The position numbers were made by a program, and so were the translations under genes. From the NCBI GenBank assembly GCA_013407085.1, contig JACCGJ010001413.1, forward strand, positions 53,360 through 117,359: a stretch of DNA of 64,000 bases. The letters run 5' to 3'. Origin of the DNA: Atriophallophorus winterbourni. Its lineage: Eukaryota > Platyhelminthes > Trematoda > Plagiorchiida > Microphallidae. The notes beneath the pieces are model-generated. The model searched no databases. It was not told the origin of the DNA and saw only the letters and a program-made list of their open reading frames with translations. This document shows, one piece after another, positions 44,761 to 53,885 of this stretch. The first letter of the stretch is position 1, and each line of letters opens with the position of its first letter.

Positions 44761-45079
44761 TTCGAGAAGTTTAGGGACCACTGACAACAACGTCACTGTG
44801 AATCAATGTGCTTTCTGTCACAACAAAATTCTTCAATCTTCTTGAATCGCCATTCATGCAAGCAAGCCCGATATCGCTTTTAGTGTAAGGTGTACAAATA
44901 TACCTGAGGCGACAGATACACTTTTGAGAATTGCACGGAACGTAGTACGCATGTGTGCTTGAAAACGATAGTACCGTCATCGATACCACGTTTAACTCGG
45001 CATAAATGATCTCACATTTAGACCAGCTCACTCCGAATAACAGCTCCAATCGCAAATGGACTGCTTCTCGCTGGAATGA

Positions 45080-45168
45080 AAACAATTTGGGTTGAAATTC
45101 AGCATGAACAAAACCAACGTTCTAGGCCAATCGACCTTTTCGTCTCCTATTGAAAATTTGGAGTTTAA
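45080..45168 (+). pseudogene. RTE copy, left part of a split copy
   Basis: FSMNKTNVLGQS followed by PIENLEFN is the RTE segment after the RT catalytic box. It is cut at the TTAA where a piggyBac-like MITE is inserted and resumes at 45511. Confidence 0.6.
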
Positions 45169-45509
45169 CCCTTTGTCTACTGACGGTAACTCTAGTTACC
45201 GCCTTAAACAAGCAGTCGATTGCTCAGTAGCTCCCGTCGGTACCTTCAGTCACGATCGGAGTGCACTTGTCAGGAGGCGTCCGGCATCTGATCCAAAAAA
45301 TGTGTTTTATTTATGCCATAATTAAGCCGAATAACACAAAAATATCATAAAATACATATTAGTGTATGTTCACAGTGTGAACATGCACTATTTATACATA
45401 AGGCGCACCGGAATATAAGGCTCACTGCCGATTTTTCGTAAAAATTATTGTTTTTATGTGCGCCTTATAGTCCGAAAAATACGGTATATCAATTACCGTA
45501 GACAAAGGG
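45169..45509. mobile_element. piggyBac-like MITE
   Basis: CCCTTTGTCTAC at 45169-45180 and its reverse complement GTAGACAAAGGG at 45498-45509 form terminal inverted repeats. They are flanked by TTAA on the left and TTAC on the right. TTAA targets and CCCTTTG ends are the hallmark of piggyBac elements. The 341-bp copy encodes nothing and itself holds a second MITE. Confidence 0.75.
45360..45486. mobile_element. Small pogo-like MITE, second copy
   Basis: It shares GTTCACAGTGTGAACATGCA, AAGGCGCACCGGAATATAAG and CCTTATAGTCCGAAAAATAC with the copy at 32564. Its right end is intact and its left end is degraded (TAGTGTAT). It is nested in the piggyBac-like MITE. Confidence 0.7.
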
Positions 45510-45510
45510 T

Positions 45511-45725
45511 TACACCAGTATTTGCTTATTTTTGAAATCCTGGTTTAGCCATTGCGGATAACTTCTCGGTAGACACAGAGATTTATATGTTGATTGGCTG
45601 AGCAGCTGGCATCGTGTCCCGTTTGAACTCTCAGTTAAGAGGCAACCTCAATTTGACTGAGAGAACAAAGATGATGATGTGTAGTAAATGCTAAACGGAA
45701 CCATCCAAGCAATACACGAACGGAA
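45511..45725 (+). pseudogene. RTE copy, right part of the split copy
   Basis: AIADNFSVDTEIYMLIG then SRLNSQLRGNLNLTERTKMM continue the RTE C-terminus in the order seen at 30775-30915. With the left part at 45080-45168 it shows the RTE was there before the MITEs. Confidence 0.6.
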
Positions 45726-45965
45726 CCTAAATATAGTGCATTTTTTGGCTGCCATGGTTCATTTATTCTACAATGTTTTCACGATAATTCATAGGAAATT
45801 TTCTTATGTTACAAGTTCTCGCATTTACCTAAGCAGTTTATTATATTGATAAAAATTCTCTTCTTGCTTTCCTCGTGTTCTACTGAGATTGCTTAACTTG
45901 CAAAACTCAGATACGAGTAAACTTAAAGCCGACCAATCAGATCGCATATACACTCGTTCACGACC

Positions 45966-45973
45966 TATATAAA
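45966..45973 (+). promoter_or_regulatory. Possible TATA box
   Basis: TATATAAA lies 35 bases before the ATG at 46008, a spacing that would give a very short 5' UTR. It supports the candidate gene that follows, though such motifs arise easily in AT-rich DNA. Confidence 0.4.
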
Positions 45974-46007
45974 GCACAGATGAGCTATCCAAGGGTTATC
46001 TAACAAA

Positions 46008-46217
46008 ATGCTCATACAATTGCTCTTATGCATACTCCTAATGACGTATCTAGGCGCGGCAATGCAAAGAATAGAAACTGGTTAGTTTGCAAACAACTAT
46101 TTTTATTTGCAATTAAACGTTCTCCTTGATACAACACCGCATTTTCATATGTTAGTGGCCAATGTTTGGAGAATTTCTGACCGCACGGAACGCAATGATC
46201 TGAAGGCATGCCAACGG
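46008..46217 (+). CDS. Candidate secreted-protein gene, first two exons
   Basis: I do not recognise the family. Exon 1 (46008-46080) starts MLIQLLLCILLMTYLGAAMQ, a good signal peptide, and ends at a GTTAGT donor. Exon 2 (46156-46217) follows a TTTTCATATGTTAG acceptor, reads VANVWRISDRTERNDLKACQ and ends at a GTAAGA donor. The phases agree (1, then 0), so 45 codons are open. A TATA box lies upstream. Downstream exons are uncertain; CTTATAG at about 46425 followed by PMVLYRCILLSP and a stop is one possible terminal exon. Very small exons behind a signal peptide recall the micro-exon genes of trematodes, but this is inference. Confidence 0.45.
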
Positions 46218-47560
46218 GTAAGAAGTTACGATGTGTTGCACGCGTTTTGATAGTTTAGAAAAACGTATATTTCTCCACAATCGTTTGAGATATAAAACTT
46301 ATTTTTAACTGTGTTGCAAAATTCTTTGTGTCGATCGACATACCGTGCTACCAGGGCTAACAATGCCAAAGACCAACACTGACGAGTAATGGGTAACAAC
46401 AGACAAGCTTTCATACTTATAGCCTATGGTATTGTACCGCTGCATTCTTTTATCACCATAAATCTAGAATCTTCAAATGCTGTAGCAAATATTGCATTAC
46501 GATCGTGATAAGATAAGAAAAGGACCGGACTAACTGGATTCACGGCGTTCTGATACTTATGTTATAAGTTGTAGTGGACCAAAAATATATAAGTCAGCAC
46601 TACACACAAAACGGCAAAAATGGAAAGATCTCACTAAAGGACCAAGGAAGCAAATGTTCAAATAAAGATCCAGAGAAGTCCAACGATAGCGAAGTAATCC
46701 ACACAGGAAAAGTCCAAGAGATGATGGAATCCAAGGTGCGGAAAGCGCTAAAATGTTGGAGGATCCGTTAATCACAATTCCGGTACGCGGCGACCCACGC
46801 AAACTCCGCAACCGCGGAACAAGACAAAGTCTGAGTTCCAAATTGTATTAACCGCCAAAAAGGTGTTGTGCAAGCATTGATACAAATGAAGTGTACATGT
46901 CCGAAAAAGGAATAATCATACAAGGCCAAAAATGGTATGTACAAGAAACTAAGATACAGAATGAAGGCAGTTCGCTACAAGTTTGATTCGGTATACATCA
47001 TTTAGGTGAATCAAATTTAAAGATGTCAATGGAATAGTTTCGCCATTAGGGTCCACTTACATACGTACGGTTCTGGACTGCACTTTTCACTTCTGAGCCC
47101 ACAGGCTCCAACGTATATATCTCTGTTTGACCTACGCTTTGATCGACATATTTTCGAAATATGACTTCAACAAAGTCAGGCAAGTAGGCTCAAACACAAA
47201 CAAGCAACGAAATATCCAAACGGAAGTGGTTTTGCATAGAAGACCATGAAAAATCATTCCAACCCTACGAAATATCTGTTTGGAAGATGAGTAAATAGCA
47301 GACACGAAGTAATTCATATTTCAAAGCGTACCTTGCAACCCATATGGAGCTGCTACTGGTATTGTTATTAACGCTTGTTCGTATTCTGTGATGTTCGCTC
47401 TCATTGGTTGTCGTACATTCGAGATGTTTAACAATAATTAAACTGAAAGTTAATTTTTATACGAAAAATAATCCTAATACCTCGATTATTTCATGAAAGG
47501 ATTAAAAATCTACTTTAATCATGAAGCTATGTTTATAGTTTATGTTTAAAGTAAACTTGT
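46218..47560. other. No recognised gene
   Basis: A lysine-rich frame near 46574-46771 has no recognisable motif and is followed by stops. I see nothing else except possible late exons of the candidate gene at 46008. Confidence 0.4.
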
Positions 47561-47604
47561 TTCTATTTCAAAGTAATGTGTTGCTCACATCCCCCAAAAT
47601 TACA

Positions 47605-47646
47605 CTCCACTACCGGTTTCTGGCTGTTTGCCGTCTTCATATGGAG
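47605..47646 (-). ncRNA. Hammerhead remnant, core C3 lost
   Basis: GAAACCGGTA and stem II remain on the minus strand. The core reads ATGAAGA, so the catalytic C at position 3 is A. It is predicted inactive. Confidence 0.6.
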
Positions 47647-47844
47647 ACAGAAAGATTAGGTTCAGTGAGCCTCGAAACAGTGGAAAAGTGGTAAACAAAG
47701 TTATACTTGAATGCCACTGTTACATAGTGTTCGTATAACGAACCACGATATTCAAACACAGAATCACAATGTGATTGTTGGTCAAGCACTCAAGGCGATT
47801 ATGGATGACCAAAGTAATGTGCTGCTTACATCCCCACACTTACA

Positions 47845-47886
47845 CTCCACTACCGGTTTCTGCCTGTTTGCCGTCATCATGTGGAT
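47845..47886 (-). ncRNA. Hammerhead remnant, core C3 lost
   Basis: The core reads ATGATGA on the minus strand, with C3 changed to A, while GAAACCGGTA and stem I GTGGAG are kept. It is predicted inactive and shares this change with its tandem neighbour. Confidence 0.6.
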
Positions 47887-48186
47887 ACAGTAAGATTAGG
47901 TTCAGTGAGCCTTTGTTTACCACTTGTCCACTGTTTCAAGTGCGTGTAAGTGCGGGAGATGTGAGCAACACATTACATTGGTCATTTCTGAGCGTCTGAC
48001 GAAGATTCACTGTCTTAACATCGTGGTTCGTAGAACGAACCCTTTCAAACAGTGGCTTTCGATCAATATACTTGTTACACATTTAAGATCAACTGCACTT
48101 TAAATTGCTCTGTGCAATCAAGAATGCGCACTCATAAAACGAACGCTCTCATTGAACGAATTGAGAAAGGTAACCTTCTAATCGAA

Positions 48187-48221
48187 ACCGGTTTCTGACT
48201 GCTTCATATCGTCAGGTGCAG
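48187..48221 (-). ncRNA. Diverged hammerhead remnant beside Ty3 gag
   Basis: On the minus strand CTGACGA and GAAACCGGT are present, but stem II is poorly paired and stem I does not pair well. The flanking AAATTAGGTTTCGTTAGC resembles the gamma unit. Confidence 0.45.
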
Positions 48222-48365
48222 ACAATGAAATTAGGTTTCGTTAGCTGTAAACTAGCGGAGTTGTAGTATACACGGTTAGACGTTGAATCCACTCGTACAA
48301 CGAAGCAGGCGGTTCGAATACAGAGTCGCAAGGTGATTTCGATGGACCGATATATTGTGCAGCTC

Positions 48366-48830
48366 AAATCACTTGTGATGACTTTGTGACGGATGCAGGA
48401 AAAGTTAATAGAGCATATGAACGGTTCAGGTTTAAAGATATGACGGAGGACCAAATTCGATCGCTTATATTCGTCTGTGGTTTGCAGTCAGAGAAAGATC
48501 AAGGCATTCGCACGAGACTACTGTCGCGACTAGACCAAGTCCCGACCATCAACATGATGTGAATCACAACGGAATGCCAGAGATGGCTAAATCTGAAGCA
48601 TGATACTACGTCGGTCTTGAATCTTGAAATGCACACACTGGGCACTTGGAATCTCGATCAACGTTCCATTCCGGTCTTGTTCTGTTTTCCTGGCTGTTGG
48701 GTTAAGAACAAGGCATCAATTGATAGAACGCAACGACTATCTCTGCTGCAACATCAACGACACACCCATCATAACATCACCCACACACTTATGCCGTACA
48801 AAGAAAAGATGGAATGATATTTAGGGAGCG
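48366..48830 (+). pseudogene. Ty3/Gypsy-type gag fragment
   Basis: FVTDAGKVNRAYERFRFKDM, then MTEDQIRSLIFVCGLQSEKD, GIRTRLLSRLDQVPTINMM, a stop, and TTECQRWLNLKHDTTSVLNL match the capsid (gag) region of Ty3-type elements of the CsRn1 kind. A later NDYLCCNINDTPI (about 48735) may be a protease remnant. No RT is nearby. A hammerhead-type unit abuts it on the left. From 48900 to 49700 I see nothing. Confidence 0.65.
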
Positions 48831-49714
48831 CGTCACTAAAAAGTAATTTACAAACAGCAACTACGTCTGTCTTAATAAATGGCATAATGTGATTGATTCT
48901 AAAATTAAAGCAATACTCTCATTGGAACTGTCAATTATAATCCAGTGAATACAATGATCGTACTGTAACACTTGTTATATTGTGAAAGATATTATGGAAG
49001 CTGAGATCTTTTATCTATCTTTATCCCATTTACCGATTAATAATACTGTTGTTCAGACATTTGAGCATACGAACGAACAAATCTTTGTGAGTAAGATTCG
49101 TTGTTTAGTGAACAGAACTGTCACTTGAACGCTCCAGGGTTAATAAAAAAAATAGTTTGCTGACAAATTTTGTTTTAATCACCCATTGGTTTGTGGGTAA
49201 TCACAATTGATGAAAGGAGAACGATGTGCCAGCAAACTAAGATTGGAACTTCGGATCATTGTGGCTCTAGAGCAAAGGTGCTTCTGGTAATGACAAAGAT
49301 GACAGGTTAAAAAGACAGGAGGAGGAAAGAAATGGAGGTAAGAATCCTCCATTTCTGTAGCCGAAATATACGCTAGAACTCTCCGAAAACCCACCACAAA
49401 GATTAGAACCTCACCGAGTCCAACTTATAAAGATACTTAACGCCACTGCATACAGAGACTGACGTTGCCTATCAATACAGGGAATCGAAATGAGCATGCT
49501 GCTGATAATTCTGTTCTGATCGAAATATTATTTCCTTTTTGATGCTGGAACGCGTGCGACTGAGCAATATCCAGCTTTGGAAAGTTAGAGAAATGCCGTT
49601 CATTAGAGTTGCGCTAGTATGCAACTGTTGGGTAAGGCTGGTACGACCAACCTGTTCAATCACATGAGTCCCCACTCATGTAGACTAGGTTTGAACCCAT
49701 GGCCATGAATATAA

Positions 49715-49762
49715 AAGATCATTCGATGAGTGCAAACAGCACGAAACCGGTCGTGGGGTGTG
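49715..49762 (+). ncRNA. Hammerhead remnant with perfect stem II
   Basis: TCGATGA stands where CTGATGA is expected (C3 and U4 both changed). It is followed by stem II GTGC-AAACA-GCAC, GAAA and CCGGTC. The rest of the fold looks good, so this is a recently inactivated copy or a coincidence of partial matches. Confidence 0.5.
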
Positions 49763-50467
49763 TATGTGATGGAGATGCATGCAAATGAGCTTTTACCGTT
49801 CATTCGAATTATGCACGGTGCTCCAAATTAAACTGAAAATAGAAAATTTGCATTAATCAGGCGTTTAGCATGCATGCCCCCGTTGGATCAGGGTGGAGCA
49901 CATTTCCAGAAAGGTGTAACAATGGCGGGTCACAAGATTAAAAGTTGAATGTACTATTGTACCATTGCAGTTCGTATTGTATACGATATGAGAAACGGAC
50001 CTATAGAGTGAGACAATCTCTTTCGTATTTTCGAAATTGTTTACAATATGATACGGTCCAAATCAATCTTTCTTATTGTTGTTGTTTATCATCGAAATCA
50101 AGTGAGACGGCTTATTTTCTGGCAGTGGAATCAGACAATTCTATTGTTATAAATCCCAGTGCAGAACACCCAAGTCCGGACAAAACTATTTGGAAAGCCG
50201 AGTGAAACGGTGTGCAAGCATGCGGTGTGCAGAAATTGACCGGTGAAAAAAGAGCAACGCCGGAAAAATTGATTACCGCCCTGATGGCGGTTAGTGCATG
50301 AGTTCCGGTTTGCTGCTGCGGTGGCACATATTATGCTTTCCTAACAGCTCTCATTTGTTGTCAGACAAACATGGTTTCGCAATCAACATGTTGTTCGAGG
50401 TTCAAGATTTATGGTGATATCAGCAAATAGCGATACTATACAATACGCATAAAATTAAATAAATCGT
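49763..50467. other. No recognised feature
   Basis: AT-rich spacer; nothing recognised. Confidence 0.4.
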
Positions 50468-50765
50468 AATGTAGTGTGGTGCTCACATCCCCCGCACTTA
50501 CACACCACTACCGGTTTCTGGTTGTTTGCCGTCATCAGGTGGAGACAGTAAGATTAGGTTCAGTGAGCCTTGAAATCGTACTTTCATATTTCAATCGTCG
50601 TAGTTCGAATGCGAAAAACTAATTCCAAGCTTGATATGGAGAGGTTGTTTGGGTAACCTTGTTTTTTCAAGTGCATGAGTCTAACTGGGGTCAACACACT
50701 GTATCATTCAACATAAAAGTTCGTAACATATCTAATGTATTGTGGTGCTCACATCCCCATCCCTT
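50468..50765 (-). repeat. Hammerhead unit of 266 bp plus start of a second
   Basis: AATGTAGTGTGGTGCTCACA at 50468 repeats as AATGTATTGTGGTGCTCACA at 50734, a period of 266 bp. The first unit carries a hammerhead. The second stops after CCCCATCCCTTACACA. Confidence 0.75.
50503..50544 (-). ncRNA. Hammerhead ribozyme, family gamma, intact core
   Basis: On the minus strand stem I CCAC pairs with GTGG, and the core is CTGATGA. A short stem II (CGGC-AAACA-ACCA, two sure pairs), GAAA, ACCGGT and A at the cleavage position follow. All invariant bases are present; stem II is the weak point. Confidence 0.7.
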
Positions 50766-51160
50766 ACACATATTCTTTTAAATCATTTCATTAGAAGACG
50801 ACACATTTTCTGACGGTAAACATTCGAGTGTTCAAGAAAATATCACCTAACATCCCATGGGTTTCGTGAGGTTCACACTAATCAGGTGGCAAGCTAATGT
50901 ATGAAAATCATTCACACTAGGCAAATCGGTGCAGTGATTAACAGTGATCGAATCGTTAAAGTCGAAAGTGACGAATGCTGTGAATATTAATCTGGGAATC
51001 ACAGACGAAGGCAAAGTTGATGCTGCGCTAATAAGTTTTATGGAGTACTAGCATGCCTCGCAAACAGTCGCCAATAAAATCATCGTGCATATTTAATACG
51101 CCAACGAAAATGTATTAACTACACCAGTTAATTGATTTTTACTACTATTCACCACGCTTG
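50766..51160. other. No recognised feature
   Basis: AT-rich spacer; nothing recognised. Confidence 0.4.
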
Positions 51161-51170
51161 CTCTGTATAG

Positions 51171-51467
51171 ATGAAAAGAAGCGCAGGCGGACACTGGCGT
51201 CGTCGGTACCCATATCATTGCCGCCTTATACGAACGCTGCTCGCCGAACCGTCCCTACGAATAGAAGAGTTCCGCGTGACTTCCGATCGGAATCCGAGAT
51301 TTTCCCCCAGGCCTTACATATACCACTGGGAACTAAATAAACGCCTCAGCAAAGAAGAAGGTGGTTGTGACACGATGGTGGGACGACGAGTGCAGGAATT
51401 GCCCGAGGAGACACGTAAGCAAGCGAGTTTCATGGTATTCATAAATGTGCCAAATCAATATGCCTGA
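51171..51467 (+). CDS. Possible exon of unknown gene
   Basis: A pyrimidine-rich tract ending in TGTATAG at 51170 precedes a locally GC-rich stretch. One frame gives 98 codons (MKRSAGGHWRRRYPYHCRLI ... PRPYIYHWELNKRLSKEEG). Another gives EKKRRRTLASSVPISLPPYT, ending IPLGTK at 51340. I recognise neither. The base composition and acceptor suggest coding, but the frame is undecided. Confidence 0.25.
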   Translation: MKRSAGGHWRRRYPYHCRLIRTLLAEPSLRIEEFRVTSDRNPRFSPRPYIYHWELNKRLSKEEGGCDTMVGRRVQELPEETRKQASFMVFINVPNQYA

Positions 51468-52815
51468 ACCCCATAATCATCCAGGGAGAAGAGTAACTCA
51501 TACGGGTTTTCTTCCAGATCCCGCTGTTGTTCAGAGGACGTACGGCGTTTCACTGGACTACACAGTTAGGCCCTAGACTATCCCCCAATGTTCAGTGATA
51601 TCCAGTACACGCTTGTTCAGTATCGGTGGCTGAGAAATCTGCAGCCGGGTTTTCACAGCCTAATGCTGACGCTTTACACAATCCTCAAACGTGAGTGATT
51701 AGGAGCACTTTCTTCCCGTCTCGTAGGGTAAATGGCGATTTTGTAAAGTTTGCACTGCATATGCGCACGACTTCGTGGTGTCATTTCTCCATAGACTAGA
51801 TTGTTTGAACTACGAAAGTTTTTTATTATTATTTTACGGTCATGACCCAGTCAGTGAGCGACGCTGTCGAAGTGGAGTAAACATGCTTTGTGCAACAGCC
51901 TTTGCTCTCATACGGCAAAGAATTAATTAAGGACAAGCTATACAACCTCATTCTCATCTCAGTCAGCTTGCAGCTTTATCGAGGTTAATATTACCTTCCA
52001 GCATTCATAATCTCGGTCAATGGTGACGCATCCCTTTGTACCTTGGTAAGTCAGTCAAAGATGTACCAATTTACATTAACATTGTGCTATTTGTTCGCTT
52101 TCTATGGTTCGTACGATGGCATGGGAGGCAGGTTGGATTCGAAACAGAAGCAAGCGGATTGATTAGCGGATATGGAAACAACTGATTAACGTTATTAATA
52201 ATAAACCTAAATGTATTCACAAATGGGAAAAATTGGGTGTATCTGATAAACGTAAACAGCTGAGCAACAGCCAATTTTTTACATAACACAAAAAAACTTG
52301 ACATAGAATCGATATACATATAGCTGATTGTGTTTGGTATCCAGAGAACTCGATCAGCGTAAGCACAAATGGCGATTTTCCATGTTTTAAGGAGTGGGAG
52401 CTCAATCCCCCTAATGTGGAGCGGTTTTACTAACTTATCGCTGAAAATCGGCAGCGGGGAGAATTTACAGTGGTACACTGCACAACACGCGAATAGAGTC
52501 CAACGCCAACTGTTCCGAAGTTGACATGATTTTGATCCATTCATGAATGTGATCATTAGCTGTATTACACCGAACAATTTTGATTTCGCAACAATTGTAC
52601 AAGCGTGAAATCGGCAAACTGGCAGGTGTACAAACATAAAGTACATCTGCGCTGTGCAGTTAACACCGTGATTTACCAACGTTGCTATGCAGCAAGCGTA
52701 AACAAGCTGGAGTTTCAATGCCGTTGTTTCTAATCTCTCTCTGGACAGTCGGACAGTCAAATGCAGTCCATGCATATGCGGAACGTTCCAGAATTCGGGC
52801 ATCTTCCATGCATGT
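51468..52815. other. No recognised gene
   Basis: A 243-codon frame on the minus strand (52071-52802) shows no motif and overlaps repeat sequence at its start; I do not treat it as a gene. Confidence 0.4.
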
Positions 52816-52819
52816 TCTA

Positions 52820-52975
52820 TGGCAACGAGCTACGTGAGGTAAGACGCTGGAGTCTCACTGGTACGGTCCTTTTCTTGTATATCACGCTAGGCCTGGGCAC
52901 CCAGAGGGATATCGCAACCCATGAATGCTCGCAATTTACTTGACCCGAGTAACTTGATTTCATACCAGAATAAAT
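52820..52975 (+). repeat. SINE-like repeat, decayed
   Basis: ACGCTGGAGTCTCACTGGTA and CTAGGCCTGGGCACCCAGAG match the SINE core; the head and tail have decayed. Confidence 0.5.
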
Positions 52976-53129
52976 ACTCAATTAGGATTAATTGGGTTGG
53001 CGGGGAAATGAAAATCTGTTATTCATAAAGCAAAATGTGTGGGACATAGGTTCTTCAAATGTCAAAAGAATCTTAAAGTGAGCGAGAAAAGTGGTTATCA
53101 AAATGAAAACAGGTTAAACCATGAAGCCC

Positions 53130-53430
53130 ATTCCACTGTTAGACGACTCGCCGAACATAATCTTACTGTTTTACCTGCATATGTCAAAAAGCAAAAAACC
53201 GGTTGTGGTGTGGATAGGGTGAGCAGCGTATTATATAGGTCATCCATGAGCACTGGACCCTGTGTGAACACCGGGGTTCATTGTATGAAAAATATTAAAC
53301 AGTGGTTTCAAAGATTCACGTTGTTTACCACTTTGCTACTGTTACAAGACTCACTGAACCTAATCGTACTGTCTCCACCTGATGACGGCAAACAACCAGA
53401 CACCGGTTGTCATTTGGATAAGGTTTTCTA
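53130..53430 (+). repeat. Two tandem hammerhead units, period about 204 bp
   Basis: ACCGGTTGT occurs at 53198 and again at 53402. ATAATCTTACTG..ACCTG and CTAATCGTACTG..CACCTG precede the two sites, so two head-to-tail gamma units lie here in plus orientation. The first core is ruined (CTGCATA). Confidence 0.65.
53373..53413 (+). ncRNA. Hammerhead remnant, GAAA changed
   Basis: CTCCAC, CTGATGA and the stem II region are intact, but GAAA has become GACA (A14 changed), which should abolish activity. Confidence 0.6.
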
Positions 53431-53469
53431 TTGTCATTCATCTCATTCGCTTACCCCTCCCACATTCAG

Positions 53470-53709
53470 ATTGGTGACCAGACATTCGTCGATGGTACAG
53501 TGACCATACGAAACTGCACGGAATTGGAACAATGGCAGAGCATGCATTTGTATCGAATGCAATTGGTGACCAGCGAGACCGGTAGAGACGAGCGAGTGAT
53601 ACATGGCATGCGATTCATGGAAGAATTGAACAGAAATGAAGCGAGCTGCTTCTATAATGGCGGTTGGTTGACACGGAGAAATCAATCTACACCCTCCCCA
53701 GACGCATAA
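53470..53709 (+). CDS. Exon of an unidentified gene
   Basis: A long pyrimidine tract ending in CACATTCAG at 53469 is followed by 79 open codons: IGDQTFVDGTVTIRNCTELE, QWQSMHLYRMQLVTSETGRD, then RVIHGMRFMEELNRNEASCF and a stop at 53707-53709. Local base composition is richer in GC than the surroundings, and the residue mix looks like a real globular protein. I do not recognise the family. It could be a terminal exon or could end earlier at a donor such as GTTGGT near 53662. No partner exons are visible among the surrounding repeats. Confidence 0.45.
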   Translation: MGDQTFVDGTVTIRNCTELEQWQSMHLYRMQLVTSETGRDERVIHGMRFMEELNRNEASCFYNGGWLTRRNQSTPSPDA

Positions 53710-53809
53710 TGTTGTCGCTGTTTTTTGAAGATAATTACATTTAAAAACCTTGCGCATTTCTTTTCAAAGGCTTCTAACTAACAGACACACCAAGTCATCC
53801 GGGACAACA

Positions 53810-53885
53810 TTACATCGGAAGCCCATGTGCAGTCTATGACTGTGCGGCAATTTGCCTAGATCAGGCTTGTGCTTTCATACATACA
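53810..53885 (+). repeat. SINE-like repeat, 3' end
   Basis: GCAGTCTATGACTGTGCGGC and CAGGCTTGTGCTTTCATACA with a CATACATACAT tail match the SINE 3' end only. From 53886 to 54930 I see nothing else. Confidence 0.65.

Larger units (their letters stand above)
47570..48065. repeat. Hammerhead units, tandem then inverted, family gamma
   Basis: A unit starting AAAGTAATGTGTTGCTCACA at 47570 repeats from 47811, a period of 241 bp, both in minus orientation. At about 47912 the direction flips: GTTTACCACTTGTCCACTGT leads in plus orientation to GTGTAAGTGCGGGAGATGTG, with the ribozyme core deleted between them. Part of a further plus unit (AACATCGTGGTTCGTAGAAC) follows. Confidence 0.8.

Noticed and set aside
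47982..48005. CTGACGAAG as another hammerhead core
   Set aside because: No GAAA box or stem II follows at the right distance.
48290..48330. GGTTCGAATAC as a tRNA or Pol III B box
   Set aside because: No matching A box or cloverleaf; it belongs to the repeat unit. I found no tRNA gene in the window.
52071..52802. 243-codon open frame on the minus strand
   Set aside because: No recognisable motif, odd cysteine- and phenylalanine-rich composition, and its start lies in degraded repeat sequence. An AT-rich chance frame is more likely.
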